Assembly (NCBI GenBank): GCA_017983845.1
Contig: JAGOAO010000020.1
Span: forward strand, 1-32,395
Source: Sediminibacterium sp.
GTDB taxonomy: Bacteria; Bacteroidota; Bacteroidia; Chitinophagales; Chitinophagaceae
Reading direction: 5' to 3'
Length of the DNA stretch: 32,395 nt
This document shows, piece after piece, positions 8,832-16,126 of the stretch. Positions within the stretch are counted from its first letter, which is position 1; the number at the start of each line of letters is the position of its first letter. The notes below the pieces were generated by a model. The model ran no database searches. It was given only the letters and a program-made list of their open reading frames with translations, and was not told the DNA's origin. Made by a program: the position numbers and the translations under genes.

Positions 8832-11800
8832 ATGCAAACCAAAGGTTTATGGAGTTTGTTGTTGGTACTTTTTGCAAGTATCTCCATCGCAAACGCACAA
8901 CAAAAATTGGTAACTGGTAAGGTTGTCGGAAGCGACAAAACACCATTGTCCAATGTTTCCGTTCTTGTTAAGGGAACAAGAGTAGCAACAAGTACAGATA
9001 ACGCTGGTACTTTTTCTATCTCTGTTTCAAACAATCAAGTATTGACTTTCTCATTGGTTGGATTCGAATCCAAAGATGTGAAAGTAGGTAACGCTTCAAA
9101 CATGGAAGTTCGCCTTGCACCAAAAGACAATACTTTAGAGGAAGTTGTTGTTACAGCAATGGACATCAAACGTAATCCTAAAGAATTAGGATATTCTGTT
9201 CAAAAAGTAAAAGGAAGTGAAATTGCTGAAACACAACGTAACAACTTTGTAAATAGTTTACAAGGTCGTGTTGCTGGTTTAACAATCAATCCAACAAGTG
9301 GTTTAGCGGGTGCTAGTTCTCAAATTGTATTAAGAGGATTTAACTCTTTATCATTGGACAACTCTCCTTTATTTATTATTGACGGTGTGATCATAGATAA
9401 CTCATCTGTAAATGAAAACAACAGAAACACTGGTTTAGCTGTGAAGCCTACAAGTGCGAACGTTGCTTCAGAGAATAGATCAAATGACTATACCAATCGT
9501 ATTGCCGATTTAAACCCGAACGATATTGAAAACGTAACGGTATTAAAAGGACCAGAAGCAACAGCACTTTATGGTAGCCAAGCAAGTTCTGGTGCAATTG
9601 TTATCACGACTAAAAAGGGTGGCGATAGCGATGGTAAGGTGAAAGTAGGTTATGACAATAGCATAAGAACATCTACTTATACAAGATATCCTGAAATCAT
9701 GACCGATTATGATGCGGGTTTGAATGGTGTAAACCAAAATATATTTTCTTACTTTGGACAAAAGTTAGATTACAACGCAAAGCGTTATGATAACTTACAC
9801 AACTTTTTTGAAACAAGCATGTCGAATACACATAACTTGTCTTTAGAGTATGGTAAAGGAAATCATTCAGTTCGTATGTCTGGTTCTTATTTAGATGAAA
9901 GATCTCCAGTTCCAACCAACAGTTATAAGAAATATAATTTCCGTGTAGTAACCAATCATAAAATTGGCAAGAACTTGGAAATTTCTCCAAGCTTTAGTTA
10001 TATCAAAAGTTCTAATGACAAACCTTTAAGAGGTGTGAAAGGATATGTATTAAGTTTATTGTCTTGGCCGATTGATGACAATGCGCAAGAGTGGTTAAAT
10101 GCGAATGGAACTAAAAAAGCATTGTTTAACGCAGATCCAAATGCTGAATTAGACAATCCTTACTTTAACTTATTCCGCAACAGAAGCCATGATGAAGTAT
10201 CAAGAACAGTGGCAACACTTTCTGTAAACTATACACCAACAAGTTGGTTAACGATCAATGGTAGAGTGGGTTATGATACTTACCAACAAGATGGTTATAC
10301 GAAGTGGGATTCTGCTTCTAACTTCTTAAGCCGTGCGCAAAAAGGAGCATTGGAAAACTATTACCGTACTTATTATGGTTATAACCATACTGTTACTGCA
10401 ACTGCTAAGAAAAGCTTTGGCAAAATTAACACTAGAGTGATGGTGGGTAATATGTGGCAGGATTATGAAACACAAACCACTTCTATTTTTGGTAACAACT
10501 TGATTGATGCGAATAGAAATGATAGTGCGAACACATTGGTTGCATCTAGAATCAGAAATAGTAATAAGACTCGTTTTGGTTTACCAAACTATAGCATCAA
10601 CCGTCAAGCAGCTTATTTTGGTGAAGCGGCTGTGAACTATGACAATAAAGTATTCTTTACTTATTCTCACCGTTTTGAAGAGTCTTCTATTTTCCCAACT
10701 TCAAGCAGAGCGTATAACTATCCAGCAGGAAGTGTGAGTATCATTATGTCAGACATCTTCCCTATTGTGAAAGAAGTAGCAAGCTACTGGAAATTAAGAG
10801 GATCCATTGCAAGCACTGCTCGTTCTAGTGCACCTTACGCAAACCAATCTATCTTAAACTTTAACACAGGTAGTGGCGGTGGATATTATTATGATTTCAC
10901 CAACGCAAACCCTTATTTAACTCCAGAGCGTCAAAAGACAATGGAGTTTGGTACAGAGTTAAAATTGTTGAATGGCCGTTTAAGTACAGAAGCGACTTAT
11001 TATAAAACAGAAAACAGGGATTTGATTGCAGAAAATTTTAGAGCAAGTTATGCAACGGGTTATGTGTTGAATACATTAAACGTGGGCTCAAACGAAAACA
11101 CGGGTATTGAAGTCGTGTTGGATTACATGGTTGTTAACAAGAAGAATTTTTCTTGGAACACACGATTCAACTTTAACAGAATGCGTAACAAGGTAACTTC
11201 ATTACCTTCTAACGTTCCAGAATTCTATATTTCTGATACTTGGGTATATGCCAATGCAAGAGGTGGATTGACAAACGGTGGACCAACTACCACAATTACT
11301 TCTTATGGTTATGCAAGAAACACTGCAGGTGCGATCTTGATCAATCCAGCAAACGGCTTACCATTATTAGACAATACATTTAAAGTAAGAGGTGATCGTA
11401 ACCCTGACTTTACTTTAGGTTGGTTAAACAACATCACTTACAAAGATTTAAGAATCTCTTTCTTATGGGATGTTAAAGTAGGTGGTGATATCTTTAATGC
11501 AACAGAAAGATACTTGACAACAATCGGAAGAAGTGCATTGACTGCGGATAGAGACGTAGCAAGAATTGTTCCTGGAGTATTGAAAGATGGCAAAGAGAAT
11601 ACGACAACGCCAACACAGAACAATGTGTCTATCATCCCAGCAAACAACTCATTATATTATACAACAATGCCTGAAGAAGCGTTTATTGAAAAAGACGTGA
11701 ACTGGTTTAGATTGAGAGATCTTTCTTTCAACTATAATGTAAAGAAATTCTTACGTGGTGATATCGATAAATTAGCTAAAACATTAAATGTATTTTTAAC

Positions 11801-11957
11801 GATTAATGATTTAATTCTTATTTCAAACTACAGAGGTGCTGATCCTGCAGTAGGTGCAACTACTTCTGCGAGTCGTGGTGTAAGTGGATTCGGTTTTGAC
11901 TATGGTAACATGGGCGCGCCAATCGGCTTCAACTTTGGAATTAGAGCTTCTTTTTAA
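8832..11957 (+). CDS. SusC/RagA family TonB-linked outer membrane protein
   Basis: A 1041-residue TonB-dependent transporter that imports oligomers across the outer membrane together with a SusD-like lipoprotein. The ATG at 8832 gives a proper signal peptide ending SIANAQ; an in-frame GTG 30 bp upstream is less likely. Domain order: carboxypeptidase-regulatory-like beta-sandwich (about residues 26-97, starting VTGKVVGSDKTPLSNVSVLVKG), TonB-box-like EEVVVTA (about 102-108), plug domain (about 115-260, including RGFNSLSLDNSPLFIIDGV and ALYGSQASSGAIVITTKKG), then a long beta-barrel ending in aromatic RASF. The length is normal. It lies 19 bp before the SusD gene, so the two form one operon. No linked glycoside hydrolase or sensor is present, so the substrate is unknown. 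Confidence 0.95.
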   Translation: MQTKGLWSLLLVLFASISIANAQQKLVTGKVVGSDKTPLSNVSVLVKGTRVATSTDNAGTFSISVSNNQVLTFSLVGFESKDVKVGNASNMEVRLAPKDNTLEEVVVTAMDIKRNPKELGYSVQKVKGSEIAETQRNNFVNSLQGRVAGLTINPTSGLAGASSQIVLRGFNSLSLDNSPLFIIDGVIIDNSSVNENNRNTGLAVKPTSANVASENRSNDYTNRIADLNPNDIENVTVLKGPEATALYGSQASSGAIVITTKKGGDSDGKVKVGYDNSIRTSTYTRYPEIMTDYDAGLNGVNQNIFSYFGQKLDYNAKRYDNLHNFFETSMSNTHNLSLEYGKGNHSVRMSGSYLDERSPVPTNSYKKYNFRVVTNHKIGKNLEISPSFSYIKSSNDKPLRGVKGYVLSLLSWPIDDNAQEWLNANGTKKALFNADPNAELDNPYFNLFRNRSHDEVSRTVATLSVNYTPTSWLTINGRVGYDTYQQDGYTKWDSASNFLSRAQKGALENYYRTYYGYNHTVTATAKKSFGKINTRVMVGNMWQDYETQTTSIFGNNLIDANRNDSANTLVASRIRNSNKTRFGLPNYSINRQAAYFGEAAVNYDNKVFFTYSHRFEESSIFPTSSRAYNYPAGSVSIIMSDIFPIVKEVASYWKLRGSIASTARSSAPYANQSILNFNTGSGGGYYYDFTNANPYLTPERQKTMEFGTELKLLNGRLSTEATYYKTENRDLIAENFRASYATGYVLNTLNVGSNENTGIEVVLDYMVVNKKNFSWNTRFNFNRMRNKVTSLPSNVPEFYISDTWVYANARGGLTNGGPTTTITSYGYARNTAGAILINPANGLPLLDNTFKVRGDRNPDFTLGWLNNITYKDLRISFLWDVKVGGDIFNATERYLTTIGRSALTADRDVARIVPGVLKDGKENTTTPTQNNVSIIPANNSLYYTTMPEEAFIEKDVNWFRLRDLSFNYNVKKFLRGDIDKLAKTLNVFLTINDLILISNYRGADPAVGATTSASRGVSGFGFDYGNMGAPIGFNFGIRASF

Positions 11958-11976
11958 TCAATAAAAACTTTTATAT

Positions 11977-13620
11977 ATGAAATATAATTTTAAACATCTT
12001 TTAGCAATAGGCGCCTTGATTGTATTAGTGGCGGCTTGTTCTAAAAAAATAGACGAGGCCTACAAAAACCCTAACTACGACGTGAAGGTGGCACCAGAAA
12101 CATTAATGCCTCAGATAGTAGCTTCAATGGCTGGTAACTATGGTGGACATGGTCCAATGAACGATCTAAGATACATTGGTGCATATGTACAAAACTTTGC
12201 ATTCGCAGGAACACAAAGTAACTTCGATAAAATGGGTTATACGAACACAGACGTTGCGCAATCCTTCTGGCGTTCTCATTATTATGATATTGGACAAAAC
12301 AATGTTAAAATGATTGAGTGGGCTATCGAGAATAAGCAATGGGATTATGCTGGTGTGGGTAAAGCCATCTTTGCTTGGAGCTGGTTAACTTTAACTGACT
12401 ATCATGGCGAAGTAGTATTGAAAGAAGCATTCAACACCGACCAAATCACTTTTAAATATGACACACAAGAAGAAGTATATACTTATTCTAGAAAATTATG
12501 TTTTGAAGCACTTGATTTATTAAATAAAACAGGTGACAATGCAAGCCAAGCAAGTTTAGCGAAGGGCGATGGTTTCTTGTATGCAGGTGATGTAGCAAAG
12601 TGGAAAAAGTTTGTGTATGGCGTATTGGCTAGAACACACCACCACTTATCTAATAAGTCAACTTACAAAGCAGATTCAGTATTGTATTATACGAATTTGG
12701 CTATGAAAGAAACAACAGATGACGCATTGGTGAAATTTGCTGCAACTTCTGTAAGTGCAACAAATAACTTCTTTGGTCCATTCAGAAATAACCTAGGTGG
12801 TGCAACTGTTGCATCTCCTACTGCAATCAGACAATCTGCTTTTATTGCAGATTTAATGAGTGGTTTAAATCCAGCATTTAGTGGTGTAACTGATCCAAGA
12901 GCAATTTACTTGTTAAGAAAAAATGCCAACGGAACTTTTAAAGGAGTTGATCCAGTAAAAGGACAATTGGTAATGGCTGGCGCTGATCGTCCAGAAAATT
13001 TTCATGGTGTTTCTCAGGCAAACGGAACGGTAAATACTGCACCATCTACAGATGTAAACTGTCGTTTTATCTTCAGAAACAAGGCACCATTCCCTGTAAT
13101 GACTGCATCTGAAATGGCGTTCTTACGCGCAGAAGCTGCTTTCATAAAAGGAGACAAAGCTGCAGCGTTGGTTGCTTATAGGGATGGTATCTCTAAGCAT
13201 TTTGATTTATTAATCGCAAACTATAATACAAATGTGCCAACTGCAGATTTGTTAACAGCGGCTAAAAGAGATGCTTTCTTGGCAAATACAGCAGTAGTAC
13301 CTGCAAGTGCCAACAGCTTGACATTACCAATGATCATGTTGCAAAAATACATCGCCCTTTGGGGACATGGTACTTTTGAAACATGGGTGGATATGCGTAG
13401 ATACCATTACACAGATAAAGATGCAAATGGTGTTCAAGTATATACAGGATTTACTGTTCCAGCAACTGCGGATTTATTCCCAGACAATGGTGGTAAATTA
13501 GTGTACAGAATGCGTCCAAGATTTAACTCTGAGTATGTTTGGAACATCAATGAGTTAAACAGAATTGGTGCTACTACTTTAGATTACCATACAAAAGAAA
13601 TGTGGTTCTCTACAAAGTAG
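11977..13620 (+). CDS. SusD/RagB family outer membrane lipoprotein (SusD-like_2 type)
   Basis: A 547-residue surface lipoprotein that captures ligand for the preceding SusC transporter. The lipobox VAAC puts the lipidated Cys at residue 21. The helical TPR-like SusD pattern is visible: an N-terminal region with QNFAFAGTQ and FWRSHYYDIGQNNVKMIEWA, a middle with KGDGFLYAGDVAKWKKFVYGVLAR, and a C-terminal region with FPVMTASEMAFLRAEAAF and LQKYIALWGHGTFETWVDMRRY. The last two are characteristic of the SusD-like_2 group, which is often tied to peptide or small-molecule uptake rather than classic polysaccharide loci (an association, not proof). A strong terminator follows. Confidence 0.93.
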   Translation: MKYNFKHLLAIGALIVLVAACSKKIDEAYKNPNYDVKVAPETLMPQIVASMAGNYGGHGPMNDLRYIGAYVQNFAFAGTQSNFDKMGYTNTDVAQSFWRSHYYDIGQNNVKMIEWAIENKQWDYAGVGKAIFAWSWLTLTDYHGEVVLKEAFNTDQITFKYDTQEEVYTYSRKLCFEALDLLNKTGDNASQASLAKGDGFLYAGDVAKWKKFVYGVLARTHHHLSNKSTYKADSVLYYTNLAMKETTDDALVKFAATSVSATNNFFGPFRNNLGGATVASPTAIRQSAFIADLMSGLNPAFSGVTDPRAIYLLRKNANGTFKGVDPVKGQLVMAGADRPENFHGVSQANGTVNTAPSTDVNCRFIFRNKAPFPVMTASEMAFLRAEAAFIKGDKAAALVAYRDGISKHFDLLIANYNTNVPTADLLTAAKRDAFLANTAVVPASANSLTLPMIMLQKYIALWGHGTFETWVDMRRYHYTDKDANGVQVYTGFTVPATADLFPDNGGKLVYRMRPRFNSEYVWNINELNRIGATTLDYHTKEMWFSTK

Positions 13621-13653
13621 TCAACGACTAAGTTTAGTAAGATTTGAATAATG

Positions 13654-13681
13654 GGCCTCCCGATTTCGGGAGGCCTTTTTT
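13654..13681 (+). terminator. Rho-independent terminator after SusC/SusD
   Basis: The stem GGCCTCCCGA (13654-13663) pairs with its complement at 13666-13675 around a very short loop, followed by six T residues. It closes the SusC/SusD operon 33 bp after the stop. Confidence 0.92.
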
Positions 13682-13751
13682 GTGGACTATTTTGTAAGAG
13701 AAGATGTCTTAACTTTAGGTAATCCCTATTTTTCAATATACGTATCCAATA

Positions 13752-14735
13752 ATGAAACAGTCAATCCGCTTTAATTTATATCATTTCCAATTGTTGTTGC
13801 TATTCAGTATTAACTGTCTAACTGGATTTAAACAAGCGAATGCACAAAAAGTGGAATGGAAAAATGTTTCAAGTGATTTTGATTTGAAAACAAATTCGAT
13901 TCAAGCATTTGCATCTATATCAACCACCTTAAATGACAGTGCATTCAAGGCATATTATGTGCTTGTGAACACCAAGGACCCTGTTATTAAAATGGGCGTA
14001 GACACCACATTGTATAGACGCATGACGCCTTCTGGATTTTATGAACGACTAACTGGCCCAAGCATTGTAATGAATGCCTCTTTTTTTGAATTTAAAAACA
14101 ACACCAATTTAAACGTGTTAGTGGAGGGAGGCGAGATACTTGCATTCAATAAGCAGGATATAGAAGGAAAGGGGAAAGATAGTTTAACCTATACACATGT
14201 ATTGTCTTCTGCAATTGGTATGGATAAAAAAGGAAAAATGGATGTGGCATATACTTTTACAGATTCAAATAGTAAGTATGTGTTATTTCAACAAAATCCT
14301 ATGACACCTATAAAAGATGCTTATTCGGCATTGTCAATGGAACAAAAGAAGGCCTTAGATTTAAAAAAATGGAAATTGAAATGGGCTGTAGGCGGAGGTC
14401 CAGTGTTGGCAAAAGAGGGCGCTGTTTTTATTACCAACAACGAGGAGAAAAAATTTGCCGGCAAGGCCATCGCTGATCATCATCCACGAACAGCAATGGG
14501 CTATACAAAAGACGGACAATTAATTTTACTTGTTGTACAAGGTCGAATGAAAAATATTGCAGTGGGCACCACCTTAACAGAAACCGCACAAATATTAATT
14601 GAACTTGGTTGTGTTGAAGCAATCAATTTAGATGGAGGCGGAAGTTCTTGCTTATTAATTAACGGCAAAGAAACCATCAAGCCCTCCGATCCAACAGGAC
14701 AAAGACCAGTTCCTGCAGTTTTTTTTGTACGATAA
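13752..14735 (+). CDS. Secreted phosphodiester glycosidase (NAGPA-like, DUF2233)
   Basis: A 327-residue exported protein with a signal peptide (about residues 1-32, ending QANAQ). It belongs to the family of the mammalian uncovering enzyme NAGPA, which removes a sugar from a phosphodiester; bacterial members are thought to act on envelope or spore-coat sugar phosphates. The family features are NASFFEFKNN early on, the WAVGGGPVL segment, PRTAMGYTKDGQLILLVVQG, and the diagnostic EAINLDGGGSSCLLINGK near the C-terminus. The length is typical. It lies downstream of the SusC/SusD pair but behind a strong terminator, so it is probably transcribed separately and has its own terminator. Confidence 0.85.
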   Translation: MKQSIRFNLYHFQLLLLFSINCLTGFKQANAQKVEWKNVSSDFDLKTNSIQAFASISTTLNDSAFKAYYVLVNTKDPVIKMGVDTTLYRRMTPSGFYERLTGPSIVMNASFFEFKNNTNLNVLVEGGEILAFNKQDIEGKGKDSLTYTHVLSSAIGMDKKGKMDVAYTFTDSNSKYVLFQQNPMTPIKDAYSALSMEQKKALDLKKWKLKWAVGGGPVLAKEGAVFITNNEEKKFAGKAIADHHPRTAMGYTKDGQLILLVVQGRMKNIAVGTTLTETAQILIELGCVEAINLDGGGSSCLLINGKETIKPSDPTGQRPVPAVFFVR

Positions 14736-14740
14736 ATTAT

Positions 14741-14775
14741 AAAAACGAACCAAAATTTTTCGGTTCGTTTTTATT
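14741..14775 (+). terminator. Rho-independent terminator after the phosphodiester glycosidase
   Basis: AAAAACGAACC (14741-14751) pairs with GGTTCGTTTTT (14762-14772). The flanking A and T runs make it usable in both directions. It begins 5 bp after the stop codon and ends just before the next promoter. Confidence 0.88.
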
Positions 14776-14782
14776 TATGCCC

Positions 14783-14790
14783 TATCTTTG
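14783..14790 (+). promoter_or_regulatory. Bacteroidota-type promoter -7 element
   Basis: TATCTTTG is an exact match to the TAnnTTTG -7 consensus of the primary sigma factor in Bacteroidota. It lies immediately after a terminator and before an unrecognised gene. Transcription would start around 14796, giving a leader of about 60 or 150 bases depending on which start codon is used. The -33 element is not clear because the region overlaps the terminator arm. Confidence 0.6.
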
Positions 14791-14791
14791 T

Positions 14792-14856
14792 GCCATCATC
14801 AAGAAGCCTTAAATGGCTGCCAACCGAGAGAGTCAAACTCCGCGGTGGTAAAATCG
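14792..14856 (+). other. Possible structured 5' leader RNA
   Basis: Between the promoter and the first plausible ATG are two possible hairpins. The first is GCCAT (14792-14796) with ATGGC (14813-14817). The second is a bulged stem pairing ACCG/CGGT and GAG/CTC around AGTCAAA, at about 14821-14848. I do not recognise a known riboswitch class, and the pairing is by eye only. The frame of the downstream gene is also open through this stretch, so it could alternatively be coding with a TTG start. Confidence 0.3.
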
Positions 14857-15516
14857 ATGAGGACTTACTGTCAAAAAAACAAACGTAATTCCCTTTATCA
14901 TTTTTCTTGGTCTGATTTATTTAATCCATTTAAAGTCAATCATGCCATGCTTGTATCGAATCAAAAACCTGAAAAAGAGTTAGTTCAATCTAAAAAGGAC
15001 TTGGAACTCTTTATAGAATCTAGTACGCCTTTAGAAGTGAAGGGTAAATTAGAACTCACTTATTTAAATGAAAATTTTGAAGGTCGTTTCATTGCCACCC
15101 CTGATTTAATTAAACTTAAAACAATTCATCCCTTTCAAGGCATGGTGGCTGCAGTTACTGTAGAGCCTGGGAATTTGGCTCAGTTTTTACAGGTGAATGG
15201 GGGTTTAAGTGCTGCAGGACAGCAACATATCTATTTTTTAGTGTTTGATATTTTTCACTTGTACAATCTTTTCCGTTTAAAACCACAGGCCTTATTGGCA
15301 CTATATCAAGAGGCTTTGACAATTTTAAAAGCAAAAGGGGCTACTTTAGAATTTGGAAAGATTGATCCAAGATCAGACTTGGGTATTGAATTGGCAGCTT
15401 GGCTCCATGAACAAGTGAAACAAAGGTTCAAGCATAGTTACTGTTCCCCAAAGGGTTTGTTATATAGCTTTCAAAATTTGCTTAAGCTATACCCAGAATA
15501 TTTTATACCTGCTTAA
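14857..15516 (+). CDS. Unrecognised soluble protein
   Basis: About 219 residues from the ATG at 14857. The frame extends upstream to a TTG at 14788, and a second candidate ATG at 14947 would give 189 residues; the start is uncertain. I do not recognise a family. There is no signal peptide or membrane helix. Visible features are a Lys/Glu-rich region with LVQSKKDLELFIESSTPLEV, a central GRFIATPDLIKLKTIHPF segment, a hydrophobic aromatic stretch (IYFLVFDIFHLYNLFRL), and a helical C-terminal half ending LLKLYPEYFIPA. The composition is like that of the neighbours. It has its own promoter and leader, and faces a winged-helix gene with 22 bp between the stops. Confidence 0.7.
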   Translation: MRTYCQKNKRNSLYHFSWSDLFNPFKVNHAMLVSNQKPEKELVQSKKDLELFIESSTPLEVKGKLELTYLNENFEGRFIATPDLIKLKTIHPFQGMVAAVTVEPGNLAQFLQVNGGLSAAGQQHIYFLVFDIFHLYNLFRLKPQALLALYQEALTILKAKGATLEFGKIDPRSDLGIELAAWLHEQVKQRFKHSYCSPKGLLYSFQNLLKLYPEYFIPA

Positions 15517-15538
15517 GCACATGGATAGCGGTCCTTGT

Positions 15539-16075
15539 TTAACAGCTAATATAATCGTCACCCTGTCCAAAGATATTGCTTAGTAATTCCTTTGCTCTAG
15601 CGACTTCTTTTTCATTGCCTACCCTGAAGGTATCGGCGAGGGACAATAAATCATATAACATGGGGTCCAATTTTACTGCTTCTACTACTTTGGGATAAAG
15701 CGGTTCTATTAATAAACCCCTGGTTTCCATTTTTGGATCTGGCCAAACAAGCATGTTTTCGTTTGGGAAGTCATCTCTTAATATGGGAGCAGTTGCTGCT
15801 GTTGGAATGCCTTTGGCCAAAGTGCCAGCTTGCGCAGGAAAAATATACCTCAATCCATAGACTAAGAAACCAAAAACAGCGGTTTTTTGAATCGTTTTTT
15901 TATCTATTCCAATTAATCCAGCATAGACAGACCTGTTCAATGACGCTGAAATCTCTGATTGTGCAATGAATAAACTGCTCGCCAAGTCCTTATTCAGCCA
16001 TTCCTCCTCACCTAGACTAAAAATTTTAAGTAGGACTACGATATCCTGAGGTCGCATGCCTTTATGTGCTTTCAT
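15539..16075 (-). CDS. Winged helix-turn-helix (MarR-like) DNA-binding protein
   Basis: A 178-residue soluble protein. The N-terminal 70 or so residues read as a winged helix: a helix with MRPQDIVVLLKIFSLG, then WLNKDLASSLFIAQSEISASLNRSVYAGLI, where QSEISASLNRS fits a recognition helix. The rest is not a domain I can name; it includes FPAQAGTLAKGIPTAATAP, a WPDPKMETRGLLIEPLYP segment and a C-terminal helix-rich part (VEAVKLDPMLYDLLSLADTFRVG). I recall similar stand-alone proteins in other bacteria lying next to nucleotidyltransferase-like genes; no such partner is here. ATG start at 16075, with a possible alternative at 16057. Probably a transcriptional regulator; target unknown. Confidence 0.7.
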   Translation of the reverse strand: MKAHKGMRPQDIVVLLKIFSLGEEEWLNKDLASSLFIAQSEISASLNRSVYAGLIGIDKKTIQKTAVFGFLVYGLRYIFPAQAGTLAKGIPTAATAPILRDDFPNENMLVWPDPKMETRGLLIEPLYPKVVEAVKLDPMLYDLLSLADTFRVGNEKEVARAKELLSNIFGQGDDYISC

Positions 16076-16126
16076 TGGTCAAAAATACGATTTTCCCAAT
16101 AAATTCGTATATCGCGAATCAAGAAA

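Noticed and set aside
9543..9990. Minus-strand open frames inside the SusC gene
   Set aside because: The frames are antisense to strongly conserved SusC sequence and have no family features or independent start context.
14791..14880. Known riboswitch, tmRNA, SRP RNA, RNase P RNA or hammerhead ribozyme in the leader
   Set aside because: None of the conserved core sequences of these RNAs is present by eye.
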